Assembly (NCBI RefSeq): GCF_001421715.1
Contig: NZ_LMKP01000001.1
Location: 138,358 to 202,357, forward strand
DNA length: 64,000 nucleotides
Direction: 5' to 3'
Source: Sphingomonas sp. Leaf22
Lineage (GTDB): Bacteria; Pseudomonadota; Alphaproteobacteria; Sphingomonadales; Sphingomonadaceae
The notes beneath the pieces were generated by a model, which searched no databases, had not been told where the DNA came from, and saw only the letters and a list, made by a program, of their open reading frames with translations. This document shows positions 52,040 through 60,120 of this stretch, piece by piece. The first letter of the stretch is position 1. Every line of letters starts with the position of its first letter. Position numbers and translations under genes: made by a program.

Positions 52040-52627
52040 TCAGAGCAGACTGACCGCCGCGAACCCGCCGACCAGCGCCACGACCAGCAAGGTGCCGATC
52101 AGCGTCAGCCGCTTTTCGATGAACGTCTGCACCGGCTGGCCATATTTCTTCAGCAAGAACGCGATCAGGAAAAAGCGGAAGGCGCGGGTGATCGCGGCCG
52201 TCAGCACGAACAGGCCGAAGTTGAACTTGGCCAGCCCCGACGCGATCGTCACCAGCTTGAACGGGATCGGCGTCAGCCCTTTCAGCAGGATGATCGCCGC
52301 GCCATACTGCGCAAACCCCGCCTGGAACTTGGCCGCCTTGTCCTGCAACCCATACAGGTTGATGACCCACGCCCCGACCGTATCCCACAGGAAATAGCCG
52401 ATCGAATAGCCGACCATGCCGCCCAGCACCGACGCGATCGTACAAATCGCCGCGATCTGATAGGCACGGCTGCGGTGCTGCAGGATGACCGGCACCAGCA
52501 CGACATCGGGCGGAATCGGAAAAAACGAGCTTTCACAGAAGCTTACGACCGCCAAGCTACGCACCGCGTGCCGATGGTTGGCAAGGCGAAGCGTCCAGTC
52601 GTACAGCGCACGGAACATCGTCGGCAT
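52040..52627 (-). CDS. YqaA/DedA (VTT-domain) membrane protein
   Basis: 195 residues. SLAVVSFCESSFFPIPPDVVLVPVIL and YGAAIILLKGLTPIPFKLVTIASGLAKFNFGLF are the YqaA/SNARE-associated (VTT) motifs with reentrant loops. DedA-type proteins help lipid flipping or proton-force homeostasis; the exact role is unknown. Its start lies 27 nt from the tRNA-Trp 3' end. Confidence 0.9.
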   Translation of the reverse strand: MPTMFRALYDWTLRLANHRHAVRSLAVVSFCESSFFPIPPDVVLVPVILQHRSRAYQIAAICTIASVLGGMVGYSIGYFLWDTVGAWVINLYGLQDKAAKFQAGFAQYGAAIILLKGLTPIPFKLVTIASGLAKFNFGLFVLTAAITRAFRFFLIAFLLKKYGQPVQTFIEKRLTLIGTLLVVALVGGFAAVSLL

Positions 52628-52653
52628 CCATATAGGGTCGGCGCGGGGTGCGC

Positions 52654-52729
52654 TGGCACGAGTGGAGGGATTCGAACCCCCGGCCCTCGGTTTTGGAGAC
52701 CGATGCTCTACCAGCTGAGCTACACTCGT
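52654..52729 (-). tRNA. tRNA-Trp (anticodon CCA)
   Basis: A 76-nt cloverleaf with encoded CCA. Acceptor ACGAGTG/CACTCGT, D-arm GCTCAGCTGGTAGAGC, anticodon stem CGGTC/ACCG with loop CTCCAAA giving CCA, T-arm with GGTTCGAATCC. Discriminator G. Confidence 0.95.
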
Positions 52730-52832
52730 GTGCGGACGCGGCCTCTATCCCGGTCGAACCGGAAGGGCAAGGCCGATTTGTGGTTAGGGGAGCGGTGGCC
52801 GGTAGGAAAGCGAAAAATGCCGCTCCGCGCGA

Positions 52833-54587
52833 TCAGGCAGCGATCGCGTAGGGCTTGATCTCGCCTTCCAGATACAGCTTGCGCGCCTTGGCTCGGCTCA
52901 GCTTGCCCGACGACGTGCGGGGCAGGGTGCGCGGCGGAACCAGTTCGATGACGCAGTTCATGCCGGTAACCGACCGGACGCGCTCGCGAATTTCCTCGCG
53001 CAGCCGCTGGCGCTCGCCTTCGTCCGATGCACGGCACTGGACGAGGACGGCAGGCGTTTCCTCACCGCCGGGAGTCGTGATCGCAAAAGCCGCAATGTCG
53101 CCAGCTTTGAAACCGGGCAACTGCTCGACGGCCCATTCGATGTCCTGCGGCCAGTGGTTCTTGCCGTTGACGATGATCATGTCCTTCGCCCGGCCGACGA
53201 TATAGATATAGCCGTCAGACAGATAACCCATGTCACCGGTGTCGAGCCAGCCGTCGACCATGCATGCGGCGGTCGCTTCGGGATCGCGGAAATAGCCGCT
53301 CATCAGCGACGGCCCCTTGCACCAGACCTTGCCGATCGCGCGCTTGGGAAGCGGCGATCCGTCCTCTTCGCGGATCTCGATCGCCATGTCGCGGACCGGT
53401 TTTCCGCAATTCACGATCGCGCGGTAACGCTGCGGCCGGTCGGCGCGGCCGGCATGGCCCGAAAGCTCGGTCTCTTCGACCAGTTCGACGATGATCCCTT
53501 CGCCCGGCGGCATGATCGCCACCGCCAGCGTCGCTTCGGCAAGCCCATAGGACGGCAGGAACGCCGACGCCTTGAACCCGGCATCGGCGAAGGCGTCGAC
53601 GAACGATTGCATCACATCGGGACGGATCATGTCCGCGCCATTGCCCGCCAGCCGCCAGCGCGACAGGTCGAACCGGTCCGCCGCCTTGGTCTGGCTCGAC
53701 ATGCGCCGCGCGCAGATGTCGTAGCCGAAGGTCGGCGAATAGCTGATCGAATTCCCCTGATTGCGGCTGATCAGGTCGAGCCACGCCAGCGGACGACGTG
53801 CGAAATCCTCGGTCTTCAGATAATCGGTCGAGACCTGGTTGGCGACGACCGACAGGAAACAGCCGACCAGCCCCATGTCGTGATACCAGGGCAGCCACGA
53901 GATGCAGCGATCCTCCGCGGCCACCTGCATGCCATGGCTGTGCGCGGCGAGGTTGTTGAGCAGCGCGGCATGGGTAATTTCGGTCCCGTGCGGAAAGCGC
54001 GTCGAGCCGCTGGAATATTGCAGATAGCAGATGTCGTCGGTCGATGCCGTAGGCAGATCGACGACCGGAGCGTCGATCGCCGAGAAGCTTTCCCAATCCA
54101 TGCCTTCGACGCCGGCGATGCGCGCGGCCTCTCCCGCCATCGCTTCGAGTTCGGCGGGGTAGAACAGGGTCTTGGGATCGCAGCTGTCCAGCTGGACGCG
54201 CAACTGTTCGACATAGGCCTCGCGACCACCGAACGACGTGGGCAGCGGCAGCGGCACCGGCCATGCGCCGGCATAGACGACGCCGAAGAACAACGCGGCG
54301 AATTCGGCACCGGTTTCGGCGATCAGCGCGATCCGATCGTTGGGCTGAACACCCTTCGCGATCAGGCGATAGGCCTGCTGGAGCGCGTCCTCGCGCATCT
54401 CGCGGAACGGGTAGGGGTGTTTCAACGTGCCGCGCGCATCGTAGAAGTTCAGCCCGCGCGTGCCCTGCGCGGCATAGTCCATCGCCTCGCCCAGCGTCGC
54501 GAAATCCGCGAGCCGGCGCGGCAATGCGTCGCCGGTCGGGGTCGCTTTCAGCGCGATTGCAACACTTCCTTCAAGTTTTGTCGTCAT
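52833..54587 (-). CDS. fatty acyl-AMP ligase
   Basis: 584 residues from MTTKLEGSVAIALKATPTG; an ATG at 54620 would add 11. Adenylation motifs are YLQYSSGSTRFPHGTEITHAALL, SWLPWYHDMGLVGCFL, PSYGLAEATLAVAI and GWLDTGDMGYLSDGYIYIVGRAKDMIIVNGKNHWPQDIE. WLPWYHDMGLVG is characteristic of FAAL/AMP ligases that pass acyl-adenylates to carrier proteins. In sphingomonads such enzymes have been linked to sphingolipid and polyketide lipid synthesis. No carrier protein gene is nearby. Confidence 0.9.
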   Translation of the reverse strand: MTTKLEGSVAIALKATPTGDALPRRLADFATLGEAMDYAAQGTRGLNFYDARGTLKHPYPFREMREDALQQAYRLIAKGVQPNDRIALIAETGAEFAALFFGVVYAGAWPVPLPLPTSFGGREAYVEQLRVQLDSCDPKTLFYPAELEAMAGEAARIAGVEGMDWESFSAIDAPVVDLPTASTDDICYLQYSSGSTRFPHGTEITHAALLNNLAAHSHGMQVAAEDRCISWLPWYHDMGLVGCFLSVVANQVSTDYLKTEDFARRPLAWLDLISRNQGNSISYSPTFGYDICARRMSSQTKAADRFDLSRWRLAGNGADMIRPDVMQSFVDAFADAGFKASAFLPSYGLAEATLAVAIMPPGEGIIVELVEETELSGHAGRADRPQRYRAIVNCGKPVRDMAIEIREEDGSPLPKRAIGKVWCKGPSLMSGYFRDPEATAACMVDGWLDTGDMGYLSDGYIYIVGRAKDMIIVNGKNHWPQDIEWAVEQLPGFKAGDIAAFAITTPGGEETPAVLVQCRASDEGERQRLREEIRERVRSVTGMNCVIELVPPRTLPRTSSGKLSRAKARKLYLEGEIKPYAIAA

Positions 54588-54713
54588 TCTTGTCCAACTC
54601 TCGGCACCGTTCGCACGCATGCGCGGCGTTCGAAGCGTGTCGCCATAGCGGCAAAGTGCCGCCCGGCACAGTTGATTTCAAAATCGCGGCGTAGTGTGGC
54701 ACAAACATGGCGC

Positions 54714-55244
54714 ATGCCGCGTGACCCCCGTCGCCCTCTCCCGCCCCTCGACCAGCCCGCGCTGGAGCGGATGGCGCTGCGCTATGTCGAACGCTTCGCC
54801 ACGACCCGGGCAAAGCTCGCCACCTATCTGACGCGCAAACTGCGCGAGCGGGGCGGGGAAGGGCCGATCGATATCGCGACGCTGGCCGACCGGATGGCGG
54901 ACCTTCGCTATGTCGACGACCGCGCGTTCGCCGAAGCGCGGGCGGCATCGATGACCCGGCGTGGGCTGGGCGCGCGGCGGGTGCGCGATGCGCTGCGCCA
55001 TGCCGGGGTCGGGACCGACGATAGCGAGGCGGTCGTCGACACGCTGGACGACGGCGCGGAAGCGTCGGCCATGGCCTTTGCCCGCCGCAAGCGGATCGGT
55101 CCGTTCGCCACCGAACCGGTCGAGCGCGACCGCCGGGAAAAGCAGATCGGCGCGATGGTCCGCGCCGGCCATTCGCCTGCACTGGCAAGGCGGATCGCCG
55201 CGATGGCCCCGGGCGACGGGGAGGACGCGGTCGACGATGGTTAA
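54714..55244 (+). CDS. recX: RecX family regulatory protein
   Basis: 176 residues from the ATG at 54714. LDQPALERMALRYVERFATTRAKLATYLTRKLRERGG and IATLADRMADLRYVDDRAFAEARAASMTRRGLGARRVRDALRHAGV are RecX three-helix repeats. RecX inhibits RecA filaments; recA is not in the window, so this is an unlinked copy, as is common in alphaproteobacteria. Divergent from FAAL. Confidence 0.88.
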   Translation: MPRDPRRPLPPLDQPALERMALRYVERFATTRAKLATYLTRKLRERGGEGPIDIATLADRMADLRYVDDRAFAEARAASMTRRGLGARRVRDALRHAGVGTDDSEAVVDTLDDGAEASAMAFARRKRIGPFATEPVERDRREKQIGAMVRAGHSPALARRIAAMAPGDGEDAVDDG

Positions 55245-55311
55245 AGCGCAAAGAAACCGTCGCGTTCATGAAACATCGTGTTACAAAGGGCGGCAGGGGG
55301 AGTAAGCAACC

Positions 55312-55896
55312 ATGCGTCTGGAAGCGCGAACGATTGTCGATGATTGCGCGGTCCAGCCGGCCGTGGCGGCGGCAATGTCCAACGGTCGGGACGATACCGT
55401 CGTGTCGGTGCGCGGCGTCGTCAAATGGTTCGACGTCACCCGCGGCTTCGGTTTCGCGGTGGCCGACGACGCCAGTCTCGGCGATGTGCTGATCCATTTT
55501 TCGGTGCTGGAGCCCCATGGCCGCCGCACCCTGCCCGAAGGGGCGGTCGTCACCTGCACCGCCGCACGGCGCAGCCGGGGGATGCAGGCGGTCGAGATCC
55601 TCGACATCGACCTGTCGCTGGCCGTCGAGCCGGTGCGCCGCCCCGTCGACCGCCCCGACCGGACGGCGATGGCCGAACAGGCGGGACCGTTCGAACCGGT
55701 GACGGTGAAATGGTTCAATCGGCTGAAAGGCTATGGTTTTCTGGTCCGCGACAGCAAGGCCGGCGACGTGTTCGTCCATATGGAAACGCTGCGTCGGGGC
55801 GGTATCGAGGAGGTCGAGCCCGAACAGCGGCTTGTCGCCCGCATCGTCGAGGGGCAGAAGGGGCCGATGGCCGTTGCGGTCGAAGCGGGCGAGTGA
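55312..55896 (+). CDS. double cold-shock-domain protein
   Basis: 194 residues. Two CSD units are visible: [20 protein letters not shown] with VLIHFSVL (about 33-100), and [19 protein letters not shown] with VFVHMETL (about 127-190). RNP1-type KGYGF/RGFGF and RNP2-type VFVHM motifs support nucleic-acid binding. Two-domain CspD-like proteins are typical of alphaproteobacteria. GGGGGAG precedes the ATG. Confidence 0.92.
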   Translation: MRLEARTIVDDCAVQPAVAAAMSNGRDDTVVSVRGVVKWFDVTRGFGFAVADDASLGDVLIHFSVLEPHGRRTLPEGAVVTCTAARRSRGMQAVEILDIDLSLAVEPVRRPVDRPDRTAMAEQAGPFEPVTVKWFNRLKGYGFLVRDSKAGDVFVHMETLRRGGIEEVEPEQRLVARIVEGQKGPMAVAVEAGE

Positions 55897-55900
55897 CAGC

Positions 55901-56392
55901 GTGACGGGATTGCGATTTTCGGCACTGGCGGCTGTGGCGTTGCTGGCGGCACTGAACGGCTGCAAGGGGGAAGCCCCCGGCAACGATCCGGTTTCGGGAC
56001 ACGGCATGGTCGTCAAGCCGGTGACCGTCACCACCGCCGACGGCAAGGCCCATATATTCAAGTCAGAAGTCGCGGCGAACGAGGCGCAGCAACAGCAAGG
56101 GCTGATGTATCGCGCGCGGCTGGCACCCGATGCCGGCATGTTGTTCGCGCCCTATCCCCCCGATGGCGGCCCGCCCCGGGCGGCGAGCTTCTGGATGGAG
56201 AATACGCCCAACGCGCTCGACATCGTCTTCATTCGCGCCGACGGCACCATCGCGACGATCGGCGAAAATGCCGTGCCGCTGTCGCGCACGAAGGTCGAAT
56301 CGGGCGAGCCGATCGCGGCGGTCCTGGAGATCGCCGGCGGACGTGCCGCCGAACTGGGAATCGCGGCCGGCGACAAGGTGACGTGGAAATGA
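55901..56392 (+). CDS. DUF192 family lipoprotein
   Basis: 163 residues from the GTG at 55901, 5 nt after the preceding stop. A signal peptide with lipobox LNGC points to a lipoprotein. The DUF192 core is present: VEVAANEAQQQQGLMYR-like region, LFAPYPP, SFWMENTPNALDIVFIRADGTI and LSRTKVESGEPIAAVLEI. Function unknown, periplasmic side. Confidence 0.9.
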   Translation: MTGLRFSALAAVALLAALNGCKGEAPGNDPVSGHGMVVKPVTVTTADGKAHIFKSEVAANEAQQQQGLMYRARLAPDAGMLFAPYPPDGGPPRAASFWMENTPNALDIVFIRADGTIATIGENAVPLSRTKVESGEPIAAVLEIAGGRAAELGIAAGDKVTWK

Positions 56393-56437
56393 TCCGCCCC
56401 ATTGTCGCGGGCGTGGGCAGGCGCTAAGCGGTCGCTT

Positions 56438-56830
56438 ATGGGTATCCTCGCGAATGTCTTCACCTGGTGGAACGGTGCCACCTTCGGCACGTGGCTCGGC
56501 TTGCGCGGCAAGACGCAGGTCGGGACCGACCATCTCGGCAACGCCTATTATGAGGGTGGTCGCGACACGATGGGTAACCCGCGGCGCTGGGTGATCTATT
56601 CGGGATCGAACGACGCAAGCCGGGTGCCGCCCGAATGGTTCAGTTGGCTGCACCATCAGATCGATCGCACGCCCGACGAATCGCTGCCGCCGGTGCGCCA
56701 GTGGCAGAAGCCGCCGATCGAGAACCAGACCGGTACCGCGCTCGCCTATCGCCCGCCGGGTGTGCTCGACAAGGGTGGCGCGCGCGTGCGTGCGACCGGT
56801 GATTACGAGGCGTGGAGCCCCGACGCGTGA
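56438..56830 (+). CDS. NADH:ubiquinone oxidoreductase NDUFA12-type subunit
   Basis: 130 residues from the ATG at 56438. FTWWNGATFGTWLGLRGKTQVGTDHLGNAYYEGG, RRWVIYSGSNDASRVPPEWFSWLHHQIDRTP is the NDUFA12/B17.2 signature, a complex I accessory subunit retained in alphaproteobacteria and mitochondria. Stop overlaps the next gene (GTGA). Confidence 0.95.
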   Translation: MGILANVFTWWNGATFGTWLGLRGKTQVGTDHLGNAYYEGGRDTMGNPRRWVIYSGSNDASRVPPEWFSWLHHQIDRTPDESLPPVRQWQKPPIENQTGTALAYRPPGVLDKGGARVRATGDYEAWSPDA

Positions 56831-57504
56831 ACCCACGCCGCTGGCTGGCCGGGCTGGCGATTGCGATAGTGTTGGCGGTCGCAGGCTGGTTCGGCTGGCA
56901 ACGGCTGCATCGGCAGTCGGCAACGACCGCGCCGGCCACCGCCGAGGTCGCTGTGCCCGAATCGGTGCGTCCCAATCCCAACGCTCCCGAGGTGGTGAGC
57001 GTCGATGCCGGGCTGGACAGCAGCCTGCTGGCCGGGGCGACGCCGATGGCCGAGCGGGTCGCGGTGGTCGGCCTGCTCAACAAGCGCAACGGCGAAACCC
57101 GCGACCTGACGCTCAAGCCCGGTCAGGCGACGCGGGTCGGTGACGTGATCGTGCGCTTGCGCGCCTGCGAACGCACCGCGCCGTGGGAGCAGGAGCAGTA
57201 TACCGGCGCGTTTGTGCAGATGGACGTCCGGGGCGCGGATTCGAAATGGCGGCGACCGTTTTCGGGGTGGTTGTTCAAGGAGCGTCCGGCGCTGAACGTC
57301 GTGCTCCACCCGATCTACGACGTGTGGCCCAAGAGCTGCACGATGTCCTTCCCCGACAGGGGGCCGGACACGGTATCGGCCGGGGCGGGGGCCGCATCGC
57401 CGGGCCCAGCCGTGCGTCGATCGAGTGCGTCGAACGCGGCCGAGGCCAGCCCGGAAGCGCCTGCCGAACCCAGCCCCAGCGCACCCGCCAACAGCACCGA
57501 ATAG
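56827..57504 (+). CDS. DUF2155 domain protein
   Basis: 225 residues from the GTG at 56827. One membrane helix (LAGLAIAIVLAVAGWFGW) precedes the DUF2155 domain, VGLLNKRNGETRDLTLKPGQATRVGDVIVRLRACERTAPWEQEQYTGAFVQMDV to DVWPKSC. The tail after about residue 180 is Ala/Ser/Pro-rich and lies entirely on the antisense strand of aat. Usual partner of NDUFA12 in alphaproteobacteria; role unknown. Confidence 0.87.
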   Translation: MNPRRWLAGLAIAIVLAVAGWFGWQRLHRQSATTAPATAEVAVPESVRPNPNAPEVVSVDAGLDSSLLAGATPMAERVAVVGLLNKRNGETRDLTLKPGQATRVGDVIVRLRACERTAPWEQEQYTGAFVQMDVRGADSKWRRPFSGWLFKERPALNVVLHPIYDVWPKSCTMSFPDRGPDTVSAGAGAASPGPAVRRSSASNAAEASPEAPAEPSPSAPANSTE

Positions 57505-58055
57505 GTCTTTTTGGGCACCTCGACCACGCCCATTGTCGCGAGGTGATCGGTCAGGAACTGGCAGTCGAGCAACCGGAAGCCGCCGACCCGCAGTCGTGCG
57601 ACCAGCCACCCCAGCGCGACCTTCGATGCGCTGGGCGCGCGGCTGACCATCGATTCGCCGAAAAACGCCTGCCCCAGCGCGAGGCCATATAGGCCGCCGA
57701 CCAGACGCGAACCGTCCCAGACCTCGACCGAATGGGCCAGTCCCATTTCGTGCAACCGGTTGAAGGCCTGTTCGATCGTGCCGTTGATCCACGTCTCCGG
57801 CCGGTCGGACGCGCTTTCGGCGCAGAGGCGGATGATATCCTCGAATGCCTGATCGGCGGTGACCCGGTAGCGATCCGACGCGATCAGCTTGCGCAGCGAG
57901 CGCGACAGGTGAAATCCGTCGAGCGGCAATATACCGCGCAGCTTGGGTTCGACCCAGTAGATGCCGGGCGCATCGCGATCGTCGGCCATCGGAAAGATGC
58001 CGCTGGCATAGGCGCGCAGCAGCGTTTGCGGGTCCAGCTCGAACAGGGGCGCCAT
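57315..58055 (-). CDS. aat: leucyl/phenylalanyl-tRNA-protein transferase
   Basis: 246 residues from the ATG at 58055 (AGGG 8 nt before). LRAYASGIFPMADDRDAPGIYWVEPKLRGILPLDGFHLSRSLRK and VGGLYGLALGQAFFGESMVSRAPSASKVALGWLVARLRVGGFRLLDCQFLTDHLATMG are the conserved core. It marks N-terminal Arg/Lys proteins for ClpAP by the N-end rule. The last 60 residues are a loosely conserved tail that overlaps the DUF2155 gene tail to tail by 190 nt. Confidence 0.93.
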   Translation of the reverse strand: MAPLFELDPQTLLRAYASGIFPMADDRDAPGIYWVEPKLRGILPLDGFHLSRSLRKLIASDRYRVTADQAFEDIIRLCAESASDRPETWINGTIEQAFNRLHEMGLAHSVEVWDGSRLVGGLYGLALGQAFFGESMVSRAPSASKVALGWLVARLRVGGFRLLDCQFLTDHLATMGVVEVPKKTYSVLLAGALGLGSAGASGLASAAFDALDRRTAGPGDAAPAPADTVSGPLSGKDIVQLLGHTS

Positions 58056-58103
58056 CGGCCGCACCCTATCGTGGCCGGCGGTGCAGGCAATGGTCGGCCG
58101 CCA

Positions 58104-59153
58104 TCATTCGCCGGCGAGGTAGCGCGCGACCGGCTCGATCATGTCCTCCGGAATGCGGCGAGCGATGACCGGCATCGTCGCCTGATCCTTGCGCGCATCG
58201 ACCACCTCCTTTTCGCCGCGCCAATGGCGGAGCCGTCCGGCGATATAGACGGCGCGCTGGCCGTCGATGACCGGGAAACGCTTGGCCCCGGTAGCATCGT
58301 GGCAGCTGCGACAGGCGGGAAGCTGTTTGTCGGGCAGGCCGCGCTCGACGATCTGTCGCGCCTTGGCGTCGCCATTGCCGCCGCGCCCCGGCGCGATACC
58401 GGGCATCGCCGCGAACCGCCGGGCGAGGGCTACGCGTTCTTCCGGGGTCAGCTGTGCGGCGGCATTGGCCATGACCGCGCTCTGGCGGGTGCCGGTGGCA
58501 TAGGCTTCGAGCGCGGCGGCAAGATAGGCCGGGTCCTGTCCAGCGAGGATCGGGATGTCGCGCTGACCCCGGCCCAGCCCGCCGCTGCCATGGCAACCGG
58601 CGCAGCTGTCGAACCGGCCATTGGCAGCACCGAAGCCCTGCGCATTGCTGCCCGCCAGTACGCGATATTGCTGCGGCGTCATCGTCGGCAGCAGGCGGAC
58701 GAACGCGACCATGCGCTTCACTTCGTCGGGCCGATCCTTCGCGGCCCAGGCGGGCATTCCGCTAAACTTCACGCCATGTTCGAGGATCCAGAACAGCTGC
58801 CGGTCGGTCCACTCCTTTGCGTTTTTCGACAGGTCGGGGGCAGGCGGCGTGGCCTTCTGCATCAGCGGCAGGGGGCGCACGCCCGGCGCGCCGTGGCACG
58901 AGGCGCAGGACGATGCATAATAGCCCGCGGCGCTGACGAGGCCGCTGTCGTCCTTCGCGTCCTTCGACGTGGAGAAGGCGGCGTGGGTCTGCACCGAATT
59001 GCGCATCACCCAGTGCAGGAACCAGTCGGTGATCGCCCAATGCCCCGACGACGCGGCGACGTTGAACAGCCCGGACCACGCAAAGGCCATGCCGAGCGCG
59101 AACAGCCCGAGCAGCGTGACGATCACGCGCTTCCACGTCAGGCGGATGGTCAT
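58104..59153 (-). CDS. tri-heme c-type cytochrome
   Basis: 349 residues with an N-terminal membrane anchor (VIVTLLGLFALGMAFAW) and three CxxCH haem sites: CASCH (83-87), CAGCH (184-188) and CRSCH (281-285), each with a downstream Met ligand candidate. It resembles the di/tri-haem cytochromes of cytochrome oxidase and alcohol dehydrogenase systems. It is the last gene of the oxidase operon, coupled by ATGA to the assembly gene, so it likely delivers electrons to the oxidase. Confidence 0.9.
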   Translation of the reverse strand: MTIRLTWKRVIVTLLGLFALGMAFAWSGLFNVAASSGHWAITDWFLHWVMRNSVQTHAAFSTSKDAKDDSGLVSAAGYYASSCASCHGAPGVRPLPLMQKATPPAPDLSKNAKEWTDRQLFWILEHGVKFSGMPAWAAKDRPDEVKRMVAFVRLLPTMTPQQYRVLAGSNAQGFGAANGRFDSCAGCHGSGGLGRGQRDIPILAGQDPAYLAAALEAYATGTRQSAVMANAAAQLTPEERVALARRFAAMPGIAPGRGGNGDAKARQIVERGLPDKQLPACRSCHDATGAKRFPVIDGQRAVYIAGRLRHWRGEKEVVDARKDQATMPVIARRIPEDMIEPVARYLAGE

Positions 59154-59743
59154 GGCTGCGGCTCCGGTTGGCGCAATAACGTGGCGAGCAGCGCGAGGCC
59201 GCCGAGGAAATAGCTGGCGGCGCCGATCAGCAGCATAACGACCCCGCCGAGTTGCTGGTCGGCAAGCGGGTCGTGATGCCCATGCGCCATCGCCGGATAG
59301 AGCGGGCGGGGGGCGAGGCCGATCAGCGCGCCGAGCAGAGTCATGTGCATCGAGGTAAGCAGCAGCGCGCCGACGCCGGCCGCGCGGCGATCGGACCCGG
59401 TGCCGAGGACGGCGGCCCAGAGCAGCCAGCCCGCGGCGAGGAACATCGCTTGTTCGACGATCATCGCCGCCATATTGCTGTCCGCCAGCATCCGCAGCGC
59501 GGGCAGGTGCCAGCCCCATACCGTCGCCAGCTCGACCAGCGACATGGCGAGCGGGGTGACGACGTGCGGCCAGCGCCGGGCCGGGTCATAGGCGCTGTCG
59601 GTCAGCCCGAATGCGACCAGCGGCGCGGCGACGGCGACGGCGATCATGTGTCCGGCCATATGCCCGACCATGCCCGCCTGTGCCGCCGCCAGCCAGCCGA
59701 GCGGCAACAGGACCAGTCCGGCGATCAGGCTGACGCGCTTCAT
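59150..59743 (-). CDS. ctaG: cytochrome c oxidase assembly protein, Caa3_CtaG type
   Basis: 197 residues from ATG 59743. Five or more membrane helices with GMVGHMAGHMIAVAVAAPL, ELATVWGWHLPAL, MFLAAGWLLWAAVLG, LLTSMHMTLLGALIGLAPRPLYP and His-rich loops. This is the caa3-oxidase CtaG family, not the Cox11 type. Coupled both sides by ATGA. Confidence 0.85.
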   Translation of the reverse strand: MKRVSLIAGLVLLPLGWLAAAQAGMVGHMAGHMIAVAVAAPLVAFGLTDSAYDPARRWPHVVTPLAMSLVELATVWGWHLPALRMLADSNMAAMIVEQAMFLAAGWLLWAAVLGTGSDRRAAGVGALLLTSMHMTLLGALIGLAPRPLYPAMAHGHHDPLADQQLGGVVMLLIGAASYFLGGLALLATLLRQPEPQP

Positions 59744-60120
59744 CGGCAATCCGTCAGGAACACGACCGGCGCGGCGGTGAAGATGACGCCGACGAAGCTC
59801 AACGCGGCGAGCAACACGGTCGAGAAGGCGAGGAAACGGACGCGGTCGGTGTCGGTGCTTTCCTCATGCGGCGGCGTGTCGCCGGGCACCCGCGACTGGA
59901 TATGCGCGACGATCCCGGCGGCGGCGATCAGCAGCAGGGCCAGGATGGTGCCGATCGTATAGAGGATCGGCAGCCGCGGGAATCCGCCGAGTTTCGCACA
60001 ATGGATCGCCGCCCACAGGTACGAAAACAGGAAATGCACCGCCCACACGGTCGGCGGCACGATCAGCGTCCATAGCGTCACTTTCAGCCGGGTGACCATG
60101 CCGTGCAGCCCGCGTTTCAT
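59740..60120 (-). CDS. small membrane protein of the oxidase operon
   Basis: 126 residues, four predicted membrane helices: VTLWTLIVPPTVWAVHFLFSYLWAAI, PILYTIGTILALLLIAAAGIV and FLAFSTVLLAALSFVGVIFTAAPVVFL. It overlaps the subunit I/III gene and the assembly gene by 4 nt each. No named family recognised; perhaps a subunit IV or assembly helper. Confidence 0.75.
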   Translation of the reverse strand: MKRGLHGMVTRLKVTLWTLIVPPTVWAVHFLFSYLWAAIHCAKLGGFPRLPILYTIGTILALLLIAAAGIVAHIQSRVPGDTPPHEESTDTDRVRFLAFSTVLLAALSFVGVIFTAAPVVFLTDCR

